Source: a bacterium UBA7470
GTDB lineage: Bacteria > Pseudomonadota > Gammaproteobacteria > Burkholderiales > Burkholderiaceae_C
Direction of reading: 5' to 3'
DNA: 11,467 bases
Assembly: GCA_002479815.1 (NCBI GenBank)
Contig: DLPA01000180.1
Coordinates: forward strand, 9,302-20,768
Within the stretch, counting starts at the first letter, position 1. Each line of letters begins with the position of its first letter. The translations under genes were made by a program, and so were the position numbers. Shown here piece after piece: positions 5,637 through 11,213 of this stretch. Below the pieces are notes generated by a model. That model did no database searches, had not been told where the DNA came from, and saw only the letters and a list, made by a program, of their open reading frames with translations.

Positions 5637-7334
5637 GTGCGCCCCAGTCGCATCGCCCTTGTCGGGGGGCTGATTCCTATGCTGTTTTTGCTGCTCATGG
5701 TGCTCATGCCCATGAGCCGCTTGGCATGGGAAGGTCTTGTCACTTTTGAGCGCCCCCCCTCATCGCTCTTGTCGTGGTGGACGGTTTGGCAAGAGGCGCA
5801 TTGGCGTTTTCGGCTGCAATGGTCTTTGGCGCAAGCGGCCATTTCCAGTGTGTTGACGCTGGTGCTGGGGCTGCCCATCGCGTGGGTCTTGGCCCGCTAT
5901 GCGTTTTGGGGGCGTGCGTGGGTGCTGCGTTTATTGCTCTTGCCCTTTGTAGTGCCGACACTGGTCGCTGCCTTGGGCATACTGGCCTTGTGGGGGCCTA
6001 GCGGTTGGTGGGGCGAACCGCTGAACGCATGGCTGCAAACCCATGTTCACCCTGATGCTACTTTAGAAGACTCGCCCTTTTTGTTGATTTTGGGCAATTT
6101 GTTTTTCAACCTCTGCGTGGTCGTCCGTGCCGCTGTCGAAGCCTTGGGGCAAGTCAGTGCGCACAGACTGGCAGCGGCACGTACCTTGGGGGCGACACCG
6201 TGGCGAGCCTTTTGGCGTATTGAATGGCCGGCCATCCGTCTGGCCGTCGTCGCTGCCCTGTGCTTGGTGTTCTTGTATTGCTTTTCGGGGATGGGCTTGG
6301 CCTTGGTGTTAGGTGGGCAGCAATGGGCCACGTTGGAGGTGGAGATTTACACCCTCGTCGCCCACGAACTGCGCTTGGCCGAGGCCAGCTTGCTGGCCCT
6401 GTGGAGCATGGGCTTGGGGCTGGGGCTGGCGCTTTTGTTCACCGCTCTATCGACACGCCTGAGCCAAACCCGTCGCCCCGACACCATCGCCTTGCGCCCT
6501 GTTCGCACTGCACCCGAACGGCTGGCCTTAAGTCTGGCTTTGACGATCTTGGCCTTGTGCTGTGGTGCGCCTTTGTTGGCGACGCTGGCGCGTGCGGCAG
6601 CAGATCTGTCTGCCACTTGGCAAGTCTGGCAAGCCCCAGAGACTTTGGATGCGGTGCAAAACACCGTGCAGTTTTCTGCGACGGCCTTGCTGGGGGCGAC
6701 GGCCTTGGGGCTGCTGCATGGCTTTGCTGCCCATCATGCCCGTTTGTGGTATGAAAAAAATGAGAGCTGCTTACGCAATACTTATAAGCCTTATACCCTA
6801 TTTTTTATCAAAATATGTCGCTGGCTGCTTTCGACCAGCAGTTGGCTGCCTTTCGTGGCCTCGCCCGTCGTGGTTGCTTTTGGCTTGCTGCTTTTGTACC
6901 CCGAAGCCTCGGGCAGCGGCACGGTCTTGATGGCCGCCTACACCTTGCTCGCCTACCCCTTTGTGACGCACAGCGTCATGCAGGGCTTAAGCAGCTTGCC
7001 GCCCCAGTGGTTTTACGCCGCACACACCTTGGGGGCGGGGCCGATGCGGACATGGTGGCGCGTCACCTTACCCCTGCTGCGGCCTGCGTTGCGGCGCGGC
7101 ATGGCCTTTACTGCCGCGACCGCCTTGGGCGAGTTTGCGGTGAGCTTGTTTTTATCGCGCCCTGAGTGGACGACCCTCACCACCCTCATCTACCAGCATC
7201 TGGGCCGACCGGGGGCTGCCCATCTGCACGCTGCACACGCCTTGTCGCTCTTGCTCATGGTGTTGGCTTTGGGTGCGTTTTTGGCGTTGGATGGGCGGGC
7301 TGCTGCTGAGTCTCGCGCATCGACGGCGAGTTGA
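5637..7334 (+). CDS. thiP: Thiamine ABC transporter, fused permease
   Basis: A 565-residue inner-membrane permease with two homologous halves and roughly twelve helices. It forms the channel through which ThiB-delivered thiamine passes, powered by ThiQ. Each half has an EAA loop that contacts the ATPase: AARTLGATPWRAFWRIEWP (180-198) and AAHTLGAGPMRTWWRVTLP (461-479). E. coli ThiP has 536 residues; the excess is largely explained by an AT-rich in-frame insert at about residues 372-393, in the hydrophilic loop before the helix SWLPFVASPVVVAFGLLLLYP. GTG 5637 is the farthest plausible start, but it lacks a clear ribosome site; ATG 5679 (codon 15) with a G-run before it is an alternative. The gap to thiB is 27 bases, so one operon. 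Confidence 0.9.
   Translation: MRPSRIALVGGLIPMLFLLLMVLMPMSRLAWEGLVTFERPPSSLLSWWTVWQEAHWRFRLQWSLAQAAISSVLTLVLGLPIAWVLARYAFWGRAWVLRLLLLPFVVPTLVAALGILALWGPSGWWGEPLNAWLQTHVHPDATLEDSPFLLILGNLFFNLCVVVRAAVEALGQVSAHRLAAARTLGATPWRAFWRIEWPAIRLAVVAALCLVFLYCFSGMGLALVLGGQQWATLEVEIYTLVAHELRLAEASLLALWSMGLGLGLALLFTALSTRLSQTRRPDTIALRPVRTAPERLALSLALTILALCCGAPLLATLARAAADLSATWQVWQAPETLDAVQNTVQFSATALLGATALGLLHGFAAHHARLWYEKNESCLRNTYKPYTLFFIKICRWLLSTSSWLPFVASPVVVAFGLLLLYPEASGSGTVLMAAYTLLAYPFVTHSVMQGLSSLPPQWFYAAHTLGAGPMRTWWRVTLPLLRPALRRGMAFTAATALGEFAVSLFLSRPEWTTLTTLIYQHLGRPGAAHLHAAHALSLLLMVLALGAFLALDGRAAAESRASTAS
6750..6816 (+). repeat. AT-rich palindromic repeat inserted in frame in thiP
   Basis: About 67 bases at roughly 28% G+C by hand count lie within a gene that is otherwise clearly GC-rich. 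It contains A7 (6754-6760), the core GAGCTGCTTACGCAA (6764-6778), a perfect hairpin TATAAG-C-CTTATA (6783-6795), and ATTTTTTATCA (6800-6810), which roughly mirrors the opening ATGAAAAAAAT. The core recurs at 10379-10393 with one change. It resembles, from memory, the dispersed AGCTGCTTRCGC-type intergenic repeats of Comamonadaceae. The exact ends cannot be set from one copy. It is translated without a stop and keeps the frame, adding YEKNESCLRNTYKPYTLFF and a few further residues. Confidence 0.7.
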
Positions 7335-7359
7335 TCAGCAATTGATATACATCCATCAG

Positions 7360-8010
7360 ATGCTTGAAATTAAGACCCTTTCTAAGCGACTTCCCCACCT
7401 CCAACATGCGCTCGCCTGTGAGCTGCATTTGCAAGTGACGGCAGGGGAGACGGTGGCGATTTTGGGGCCATCGGGCACAGGCAAAAGCACGCTCTTGCAT
7501 ATGATTGCGGGTCTGACCTTGCCCGATGCGGGCACGATTGCATGGGATGGAGACGACCTGAGCGCCGTGCCACCCGAACGGCGGCGCTTTGCCCTCATGT
7601 TTCAAGATTTCGCCTTGTTTCCCCATCTCAGCGTACAAGACAACGTGGCCTTTGCGCCCATAGAGCAAGGGCATGCCAAGCCCCAAGCGCGACACATGGC
7701 GCTGAACTGGCTGAGGCGGGTGGGGCTGGCCGATAAAGCCTTGGCTCGCATCACTCAACTCTCCGGTGGGGAGCAACAGCGGGTGGCGTTGGCGCGCGCG
7801 TTGGCTTCAGAGCCACGTCTGCTTTTGCTGGACGAACCCTTTTCGGCCTTGGATGCCGATTTGCGCAGCCGCCTGCGCGAGGACTTTGCTCGCCATATCG
7901 CTGCCACAGGTTTGGCCTGCCTCCTCGTCACCCACGATGAAACCGAAGCCCGTGCCCTAGGTCAACGCGGCTATCGCCTACAACAGGGCAAGTTGCTGCA
8001 CATTTGGTAG
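7360..8010 (+). CDS. thiQ: Thiamine ABC transporter, ATP-binding protein
   Basis: A 216-residue cytoplasmic ATPase that powers ThiP. Walker A is GPSGTGKST (36-44), the Q-loop Gln is 82 in FQDFALFPHLS, the signature is LSGGEQQ (134-140), Walker B is LLLLDEP (154-160) followed by the D-loop SALD, and the switch His is 192 in VTHDETEA. The PPERRRFALMFQ segment is shared with ThiQ and related importers of the same class. ATG 7360 is chosen from alignment with the usual MLEI/MLKL start of ThiQ; no clear ribosome site is seen. A TTG at 7342 and an ATG at 7273 inside thiP are in frame alternatives. It starts 25 bases after thiP. A C-terminal regulatory extension is lacking, as is normal for ThiQ. 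Confidence 0.92.
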   Translation: MLEIKTLSKRLPHLQHALACELHLQVTAGETVAILGPSGTGKSTLLHMIAGLTLPDAGTIAWDGDDLSAVPPERRRFALMFQDFALFPHLSVQDNVAFAPIEQGHAKPQARHMALNWLRRVGLADKALARITQLSGGEQQRVALARALASEPRLLLLDEPFSALDADLRSRLREDFARHIAATGLACLLVTHDETEARALGQRGYRLQQGKLLHIW

Positions 8011-8024
8011 GTGATTTGGTAGGT
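8002..8024 (+). repeat. Two-copy 12-base tandem repeat over the thiQ stop
   Basis: ATTTGGTAGGT occurs at 8002-8012 and 8014-8024, one base apart, and the first copy carries the thiQ stop codon TAG (8008-8010). It is probably a small local duplication. The convergent gap to the dehydrogenase gene is only 28 bases, and no convincing terminator for either gene was found in it. Confidence 0.6.
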
Positions 8025-8038
8025 TTTAGGCCTTTTTA

Positions 8039-9232
8039 TCAAGGTTTTAAGCGCAGCAATTGGCCTTGGTTGCTGTCGTCGGTCAACAGATAAATCCAAC
8101 CGTCCTGCGCCAAGCGGACATCACGGACACGCTGATTGAGTTGGGTGAGGAGTTTTTGTTCGCTCACGACCCGCCCGTCTTTGATCTCTAGCAGAGCCAA
8201 ATAACGGAATTTCAGCGATCCCACCAACAAACGCCCCTGCCATGCGCGAGGGTAGTGGGTGCTGGACACCCATGCCATACCCGACGGCGCGATCGAGGGT
8301 GTCCAATGATGCACAGGTGGCGTGATGTCTGCCCGTGCGGACTCCCCTGTGCCAACGGCTTGACCGTTGTAGTGACGACCAAAACTCACCTGCGGCCAAC
8401 CGTAGTGATGACCGGGCAAAATGCGGTTGAGTTCATCGCCGCCTTGTGGCCCATGCTCATGCAGCCACAAGTGTCCGTCTGCGCCCCACACCGCGCCTTG
8501 GGGATTGCGGTGACCGTAGCTCCAAATCTCGGACAGAGCACCTGCGCGTTGGACGAAGGGATTGTCTTTAGGGACGCGGCCATCGGTGTGGATGCGAATG
8601 ACTTTGCCGTGATGGTTGTCCAGCGTTTGCGCGTCTTGTGCGCGTGAAAAACGCTCGCCTAAGGTCAAAAACAAGGTATCGCTTTGTGGCACGATACGGC
8701 AGCCAAAATGATGTTGACTCGCCACCTTTGGCTTTTGGCTGAAAAGGATGCGCAGGTTTTCTAGGCGTGTCAAATCAGCCGATAACTCGGCGCGGGCCAA
8801 GGCGGTGCTGTTGCGACCGTGCTCGTCGCCCTCGGTAAAGCAGAAGTACAGCGTGCGATTGCTGCTGAACTGCGCATCCAGCACGACATCCAATAAGCCC
8901 CCCTGCCCCCCTGAGGTGATGCGGGGTAGGCCGCTGATCGGTGCTAAGAGCGTGCCGTTGGCCTCGATCACCCGCAAGCGACCGGGCCGTTCGCTCACTA
9001 AAAAACGACCCTCCGGCAAGCTGGCCACCGCCCACGGGTTCGACAGTCCTTCTGCCACCACCTCCACCTGCGGCCCCAAGACCGCAGAGGCGATGGTGTC
9101 CAAGGGGACCACTTGAGCTTGAACATGAAAAGCGCAGCCCCACACGCTGCTGTACAAGGCGATCAGGGCCACCCTATTGCGCCCGCCTGTGGCCGCAGAA
9201 GTCGGATAAGAAAATGTGTTCATCTGCTGCAT
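8039..9232 (-). CDS. Secreted PQQ-dependent sugar dehydrogenase (YliI/Asd type)
   Basis: A 397-residue beta-propeller of the soluble glucose/aldose dehydrogenase family, which oxidises sugars in the periplasm with PQQ and calcium. A signal peptide ends near residue 39 (FHVQA before QVVPLD). Family landmarks in order: LSNPWAVASLPEGRFLVSE (63-81), GGQGGLLDVVLD (108-119), HHFGCRI (174-180), LDNHHGKVIRI (204-214), SYGHRNPQG (238-246), EHGPQGGDELN (259-269), YGWP (277-280) and PSIAPSGMAW (312-321). The His and Arg in HHFGCRI and GHRNPQG are the likely active-site region by family analogy. The start ATG 9232 follows the upstream stop with no gap; ATG 9223 is an alternative. No clear ribosome site, so translational coupling is likely. 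The true substrate is unknown. Confidence 0.85.
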   Translation of the reverse strand: MQQMNTFSYPTSAATGGRNRVALIALYSSVWGCAFHVQAQVVPLDTIASAVLGPQVEVVAEGLSNPWAVASLPEGRFLVSERPGRLRVIEANGTLLAPISGLPRITSGGQGGLLDVVLDAQFSSNRTLYFCFTEGDEHGRNSTALARAELSADLTRLENLRILFSQKPKVASQHHFGCRIVPQSDTLFLTLGERFSRAQDAQTLDNHHGKVIRIHTDGRVPKDNPFVQRAGALSEIWSYGHRNPQGAVWGADGHLWLHEHGPQGGDELNRILPGHHYGWPQVSFGRHYNGQAVGTGESARADITPPVHHWTPSIAPSGMAWVSSTHYPRAWQGRLLVGSLKFRYLALLEIKDGRVVSEQKLLTQLNQRVRDVRLAQDGWIYLLTDDSNQGQLLRLKP

Positions 9233-10252
9233 CTAATCGACTTTGGCGCCCGATGCTTTCACCACCGCCGCCCACTTGCCGATTTCAGTCTCAATCAGCT
9301 TGGCAAATGCTTGTGGGGTGTTCCCGCTGGGAATGGCCCCTTGCGCTATGAGCTTTTCTTTCATGGCTGGACTGCCCAGCGCCTTGGCGGTTTCTTGCTG
9401 CACACGGTTGACCATGGCAGCAGGCGTACCCGCTGGAGCCAATAGGCCAAACCAAGAGCTGGCCTCAAAGCCCGGCAGTTCACCCGCTTCCTCGATGGTG
9501 GGCAGCTCGGGCATGGCGGCCGAGCGTTGGTTGCTGGTCACGGCAAAGGCTTTGAGTTTGCCGACCTTGATCTGGGGCATGGCCGAAGGCAGGTTGTCGA
9601 ACATCACGTCCATATTCCCCCCGATCAAGTCCATCAGCGCAGGGCCAGAACCACGGTAGGGAATGTGCGTCATGAATATCCCTGTGCGCGACTTGAACAA
9701 CTCCCCCGCCAAATGAATGGATGTGCCATTACCGCTGGAGGCCATATTGAGCTGGCCCGGATGGGCTTTGGCGTAGGCGATGAAGTCCTTCACAGTCTGG
9801 ATGTTCAGGGCTTTGGCTTTGTCGGCATTCATGACCATGACATTAGGGACGCCTGCCACCAGCGTAACGGGGGCGAAGTCCTTTTGTGGGTCGTAAGGCA
9901 GTTTGGCGTACAAAGCTTTGTTGATGCCGTGCGTGCCTACGGTGCCCATCAAAAAGGTATAGCCGTCAGGGGCGGATTTCGCCACCAGCTCTGCGCCCAC
10001 ATTGCCCCCCGCACCCGGTCGGTTGTCCACCACTACGCTCTGCCCCAGCGCCTTGCCCAACTCGGGCGCGATGGCCCTTGCCAAAAGATCCGTCGTCCCC
10101 CCTGGGGCAAAGGGCACCACGATTTTGATGGGTTTGGCCGGCCACAGCTCTTGGGCGTGCAGGCTGGTGGTGGGCAGCACCGCTGCTGCCAGCCCCCACA
10201 AACCGGCATACAGCAGCTCACGGCGAGAGGTGGGTGTATTTTGAAATGGCAT
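9233..10252 (-). CDS. Bug-family tripartite tricarboxylate transporter substrate-binding protein
   Basis: A 339-residue periplasmic solute receptor. A signal peptide with paired Arg (SRRELL, 9-14) ends near residue 33 (SLHA before QELWPAKPIK). Bug landmarks are IKIVVPFAPGGTTDLLAR (42-59), VVVDNRPGAGGNVGAE (73-88), APDGYT (94-99), a HIPYRGSGPALMDLIGG stretch (196-212), MFDNLPSAMPQ (217-227), and PGFEASSWFGLLAPAGTP (260-277). The family is greatly expanded in Burkholderiales and binds carboxylates and other small solutes; no membrane TctA/TctB partners are in the window, so it may be an orphan receptor. ATG 10252 has GGAG (10260-10263) eight bases ahead. The in-frame extension to 10465 is rejected. 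The ligand cannot be told from sequence. Confidence 0.92.
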   Translation of the reverse strand: MPFQNTPTSRRELLYAGLWGLAAAVLPTTSLHAQELWPAKPIKIVVPFAPGGTTDLLARAIAPELGKALGQSVVVDNRPGAGGNVGAELVAKSAPDGYTFLMGTVGTHGINKALYAKLPYDPQKDFAPVTLVAGVPNVMVMNADKAKALNIQTVKDFIAYAKAHPGQLNMASSGNGTSIHLAGELFKSRTGIFMTHIPYRGSGPALMDLIGGNMDVMFDNLPSAMPQIKVGKLKAFAVTSNQRSAAMPELPTIEEAGELPGFEASSWFGLLAPAGTPAAMVNRVQQETAKALGSPAMKEKLIAQGAIPSGNTPQAFAKLIETEIGKWAAVVKASGAKVD

Positions 10253-10275
10253 GGTCGTGTCTCCAACAAAACGGA

Positions 10276-10302
10276 CTGATGTGCGGTGCATCATGACATC
10301 AG
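10276..10302. promoter_or_regulatory. Inverted repeat upstream of the Bug gene (operator candidate)
   Basis: CTGATGT (10276-10282) and ACATCAG (10296-10302) are perfect inverted arms separated by 13 bases, just 24 bases before the start of the receptor gene on the other strand. The size and symmetry suit a dimeric regulator. It lies between the gene and the second palindrome next to it. Confidence 0.4.
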
Positions 10303-10322
10303 CACTTGTGCGCACGCAAGTG
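10303..10322. promoter_or_regulatory. Second adjacent palindrome upstream of the Bug gene
   Basis: CACTTG (10303-10308) and CAAGTG (10317-10322) flank TGCGCACG, itself mostly palindromic (TGCGCA), and the site abuts the previous inverted repeat. Together they form about 47 bases of dense dyad symmetry in the 5' region of the receptor-dehydrogenase operon. It is either an operator or a leader-RNA hairpin. Confidence 0.35.
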
Positions 10323-10456
10323 GGCACGCCCCTAAAGTTGCCGCCTAAGTGACCTTTAAAAAGAGTAGTAAAAAAAGTGAGCTGCTCACGCAAGAAAAAC
10401 AAGAAAATTAGCTGATTTCGTTCTAGAAATAAGGTCAAAATATATTGAAAAACCGA

Positions 10457-10475
10457 CTGAAACACAAGTTTTCAG
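10457..10475. other. Hairpin inside the AT-rich block
   Basis: CTGAAA (10457-10462) and TTTCAG (10470-10475) enclose a seven-base loop. Flanking CGAC (10454-10457) and GTCG (10484-10487), followed by TTTTT, could extend the structure. No gene ends nearby, so a terminator role would imply an unannotated short transcript. Confidence 0.3.
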
Positions 10476-10490
10476 CCCTATCCGTCGTTT

Positions 10491-10520
10491 TTGACAGATA
10501 TGGAGAACTATTTCTTTAAA
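10491..10520 (+). promoter_or_regulatory. Weak candidate sigma70 promoter inside the AT-rich block
   Basis: A consensus -35 box TTGACA (10491-10496) is followed, 18 bases on, by TTTAAA (10515-10520), which fits the -10 consensus at four of six positions. It would read toward groES, but the strong hairpin at 10514-10538 follows immediately. AT-rich DNA yields such matches by chance. Confidence 0.25.
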
Positions 10521-10538
10521 AAAATAGCTTTTTTAAAG
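10514..10538. other. Perfect 10-base inverted repeat in the AT-rich block
   Basis: CTTTAAAAAA (10514-10523) and TTTTTTAAAG (10529-10538) are perfect complements around a five-base loop, ATAGC. The left part can alternatively form CTATTT...AAATAG (10508-10526), followed by C and T6, a terminator-like arrangement. It is the inner centre of symmetry of the block and may be a transcription stop or cruciform-prone site. Confidence 0.5.
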
Positions 10539-10646
10539 ATAAGAAAACAAAAAATGACTACTTAATGTTGCGTGAGAAGCTCACTTTTTTTGCTCTCTTT
10601 TTTGAGGGTTGTAAAAAGAGTAGGCCAGACTTTTCATATCCCCACC

Positions 10647-10676
10647 CTTGAAAAGGAAGAACGTCGCCCTTATGAT
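10647..10676 (+). promoter_or_regulatory. groESL promoter, overlapping sigma70 and sigma32 type
   Basis: TTGAAA (10648-10653) and TATGAT (10671-10676) are separated by exactly 17 bases, a good housekeeping promoter. The same DNA also reads as a heat-shock promoter: CTTGAAA (10647-10653), 13 bases, then CCCTTAT (10667-10673), close to the sigma32 -10 form. The expected transcript start is near 10683, inside the CIRCE box. Confidence 0.8.
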
Positions 10677-10702
10677 TAGCACTCGCTGGAGTTGAGTGCT
10701 AA
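10676..10702. promoter_or_regulatory. CIRCE operator (HrcA binding site)
   Basis: TTAGCACTC (10676-10684), nine bases, GAGTGCTAA (10694-10702): a perfect match to the CIRCE consensus. HrcA repressor bound here would cover the -10 edge and transcript start. This means groESL is repressed at normal temperature and released when HrcA loses activity under stress. hrcA itself is not in the window. Confidence 0.97.
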
Positions 10703-10733
10703 CGAAGCACCTCAGCTTCCACCTGAAGCTTCG
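10703..10733 (+). other. Alternative hairpins in the groES leader RNA
   Basis: AGCTTC (10714-10719) pairs with GAAGCT (10725-10730) over a five-base loop. CGAAGC (10703-10708) can instead pair with GCTTCG (10728-10733), or its GAAGC with GCTTC (10715-10719), so the helices compete. The leader of about 128 bases then runs through a U-rich tract (10761-10796) to the ribosome site. A regulatory role is not shown. Confidence 0.4.
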
Positions 10734-10810
10734 CTGGCCTTGGCGCCACGAGTACTTCAGATTTTTTCTTTGTGTCCACGTTTTGTTTTTGTTTTCAGGA
10801 GATCCATGTT

Positions 10811-11101
10811 ATGAACCTTCGTCCTCTCGCCGATCGCGTCATCGTTAAGCGCATTGAAAGCGAAACTCGCACCGCTTCTGGCATTTTTATTCCTGATGCC
10901 GCCGCTGAAAAACCCGATCAAGGCGAAATCTTGGCCGTCGGCCCAGGCCGCACCAACGATAAAGGCGAAACCAAGCCGCTGACCGTGAAAGTGGGCGACC
11001 GCGTGCTGTTCGGCAAATACAGTGGCCAAACCGTCAAACTCGATGGCAATGAGCTGCTGGTCATGAAAGAAGACGACCTGTTCGCCGTGGTTGAGAAGTA
11101 A
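10811..11101 (+). CDS. groES: Co-chaperonin GroES
   Basis: A 96-residue protein, the normal GroES length, that forms the heptameric lid of the GroEL folding chamber. Family landmarks: MNLRPLADRVIVKR at the start, the mobile loop ESETRTASGIFIPDAA (about 17-32) that docks on GroEL, EKPDQGEILAVGPG (33-46), VKVGDRVLFGKYSG (59-72), and ELLVMKEDDLFAVVE at the end. ATG 10811 has AGGAGA (10797-10802) eight bases before it; the in-frame upstream ATG at 10772 lies in the U-rich leader without a ribosome site and would add a 13-residue tail foreign to the family. The promoter and CIRCE box upstream show heat-shock control with groEL. Confidence 0.98.
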   Translation: MNLRPLADRVIVKRIESETRTASGIFIPDAAAEKPDQGEILAVGPGRTNDKGETKPLTVKVGDRVLFGKYSGQTVKLDGNELLVMKEDDLFAVVEK

Positions 11102-11124
11102 TTTCTCTGACCCAGGAATCAATA

Positions 11125-11166
11125 GCTTGCTTTTATTTAAATCGCTGTTATCGCTTGAAAACAAGC
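11125..11166 (+). other. Stem-loop in the groES-groEL spacer
   Basis: GCTTG plus TTTT (11125-11129, 11131-11134) can pair with AAAACAAGC (11158-11166), leaving C11130 bulged and a 23-base loop that contains a direct repeat ATCGCT (11141-11146, 11150-11155). The spacer of 112 bases is AT-rich compared with both genes. It may affect mRNA processing or the ratio of the two proteins. Confidence 0.35.
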
Positions 11167-11213
11167 AAATAACCGCATTTTTCATCCATATTTCTTAAAT
11201 TTAGGAGCCAACA

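Larger units (their letters stand above)
10356..10605. repeat. AT-rich 250-base block bounded by inverted repeats (MITE-like)
   Basis: The left arm (10356-10393) and the reverse complement of the right arm (10568-10605) match at 31 of 38 positions. The inner 24 bases (10370-10393 and 10568-10591) match at 23 of 24. Each arm carries its own 13-base palindrome: GTGAGCTGCTCAC (10377-10389) and GTGAGAAGCTCAC (10572-10584). The 12-base word TAAAAAGAGTAG occurs directly repeated at 10357-10368 and 10612-10623. The block is much richer in A and T than its neighbours and holds no credible gene. It could be a small non-autonomous element, two inverted copies of one dispersed repeat, or a pair of operators. 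Confidence 0.6.

Noticed and set aside
6224..6754. A 176-codon + strand frame within thiP
   Set aside because: It is a shadow of thiP, whose paired EAA loops and helices establish the true frame.
6754..6806. Phase-variable switch from the A7 and T6 runs in thiP
   Set aside because: The runs are short for slippage and are already explained as part of the repeat; nothing else suggests variation.
8011..8038. Bidirectional terminator between thiQ and the dehydrogenase gene
   Set aside because: Only 3-4 base stems can be drawn (AGG/CCT, CCTT/AAGG) and no proper T-run follows on either strand.
9527..10279. A 250-codon + strand open frame opposite the Bug gene
   Set aside because: It is antisense to a clear receptor gene with signal peptide and ribosome site, and the product has no family features.
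10253..10465. N-terminal extension of the Bug gene by 71 codons
   Set aside because: It would place AT-rich palindromic DNA and a second hydrophobic stretch before a normal signal peptide; the ATG at 10252 has a good ribosome site.
10356..10605. CRISPR array or insertion sequence with transposase
   Set aside because: There are only two inverted arms, not regularly spaced direct repeats, and no open frame of transposase size exists in the block.
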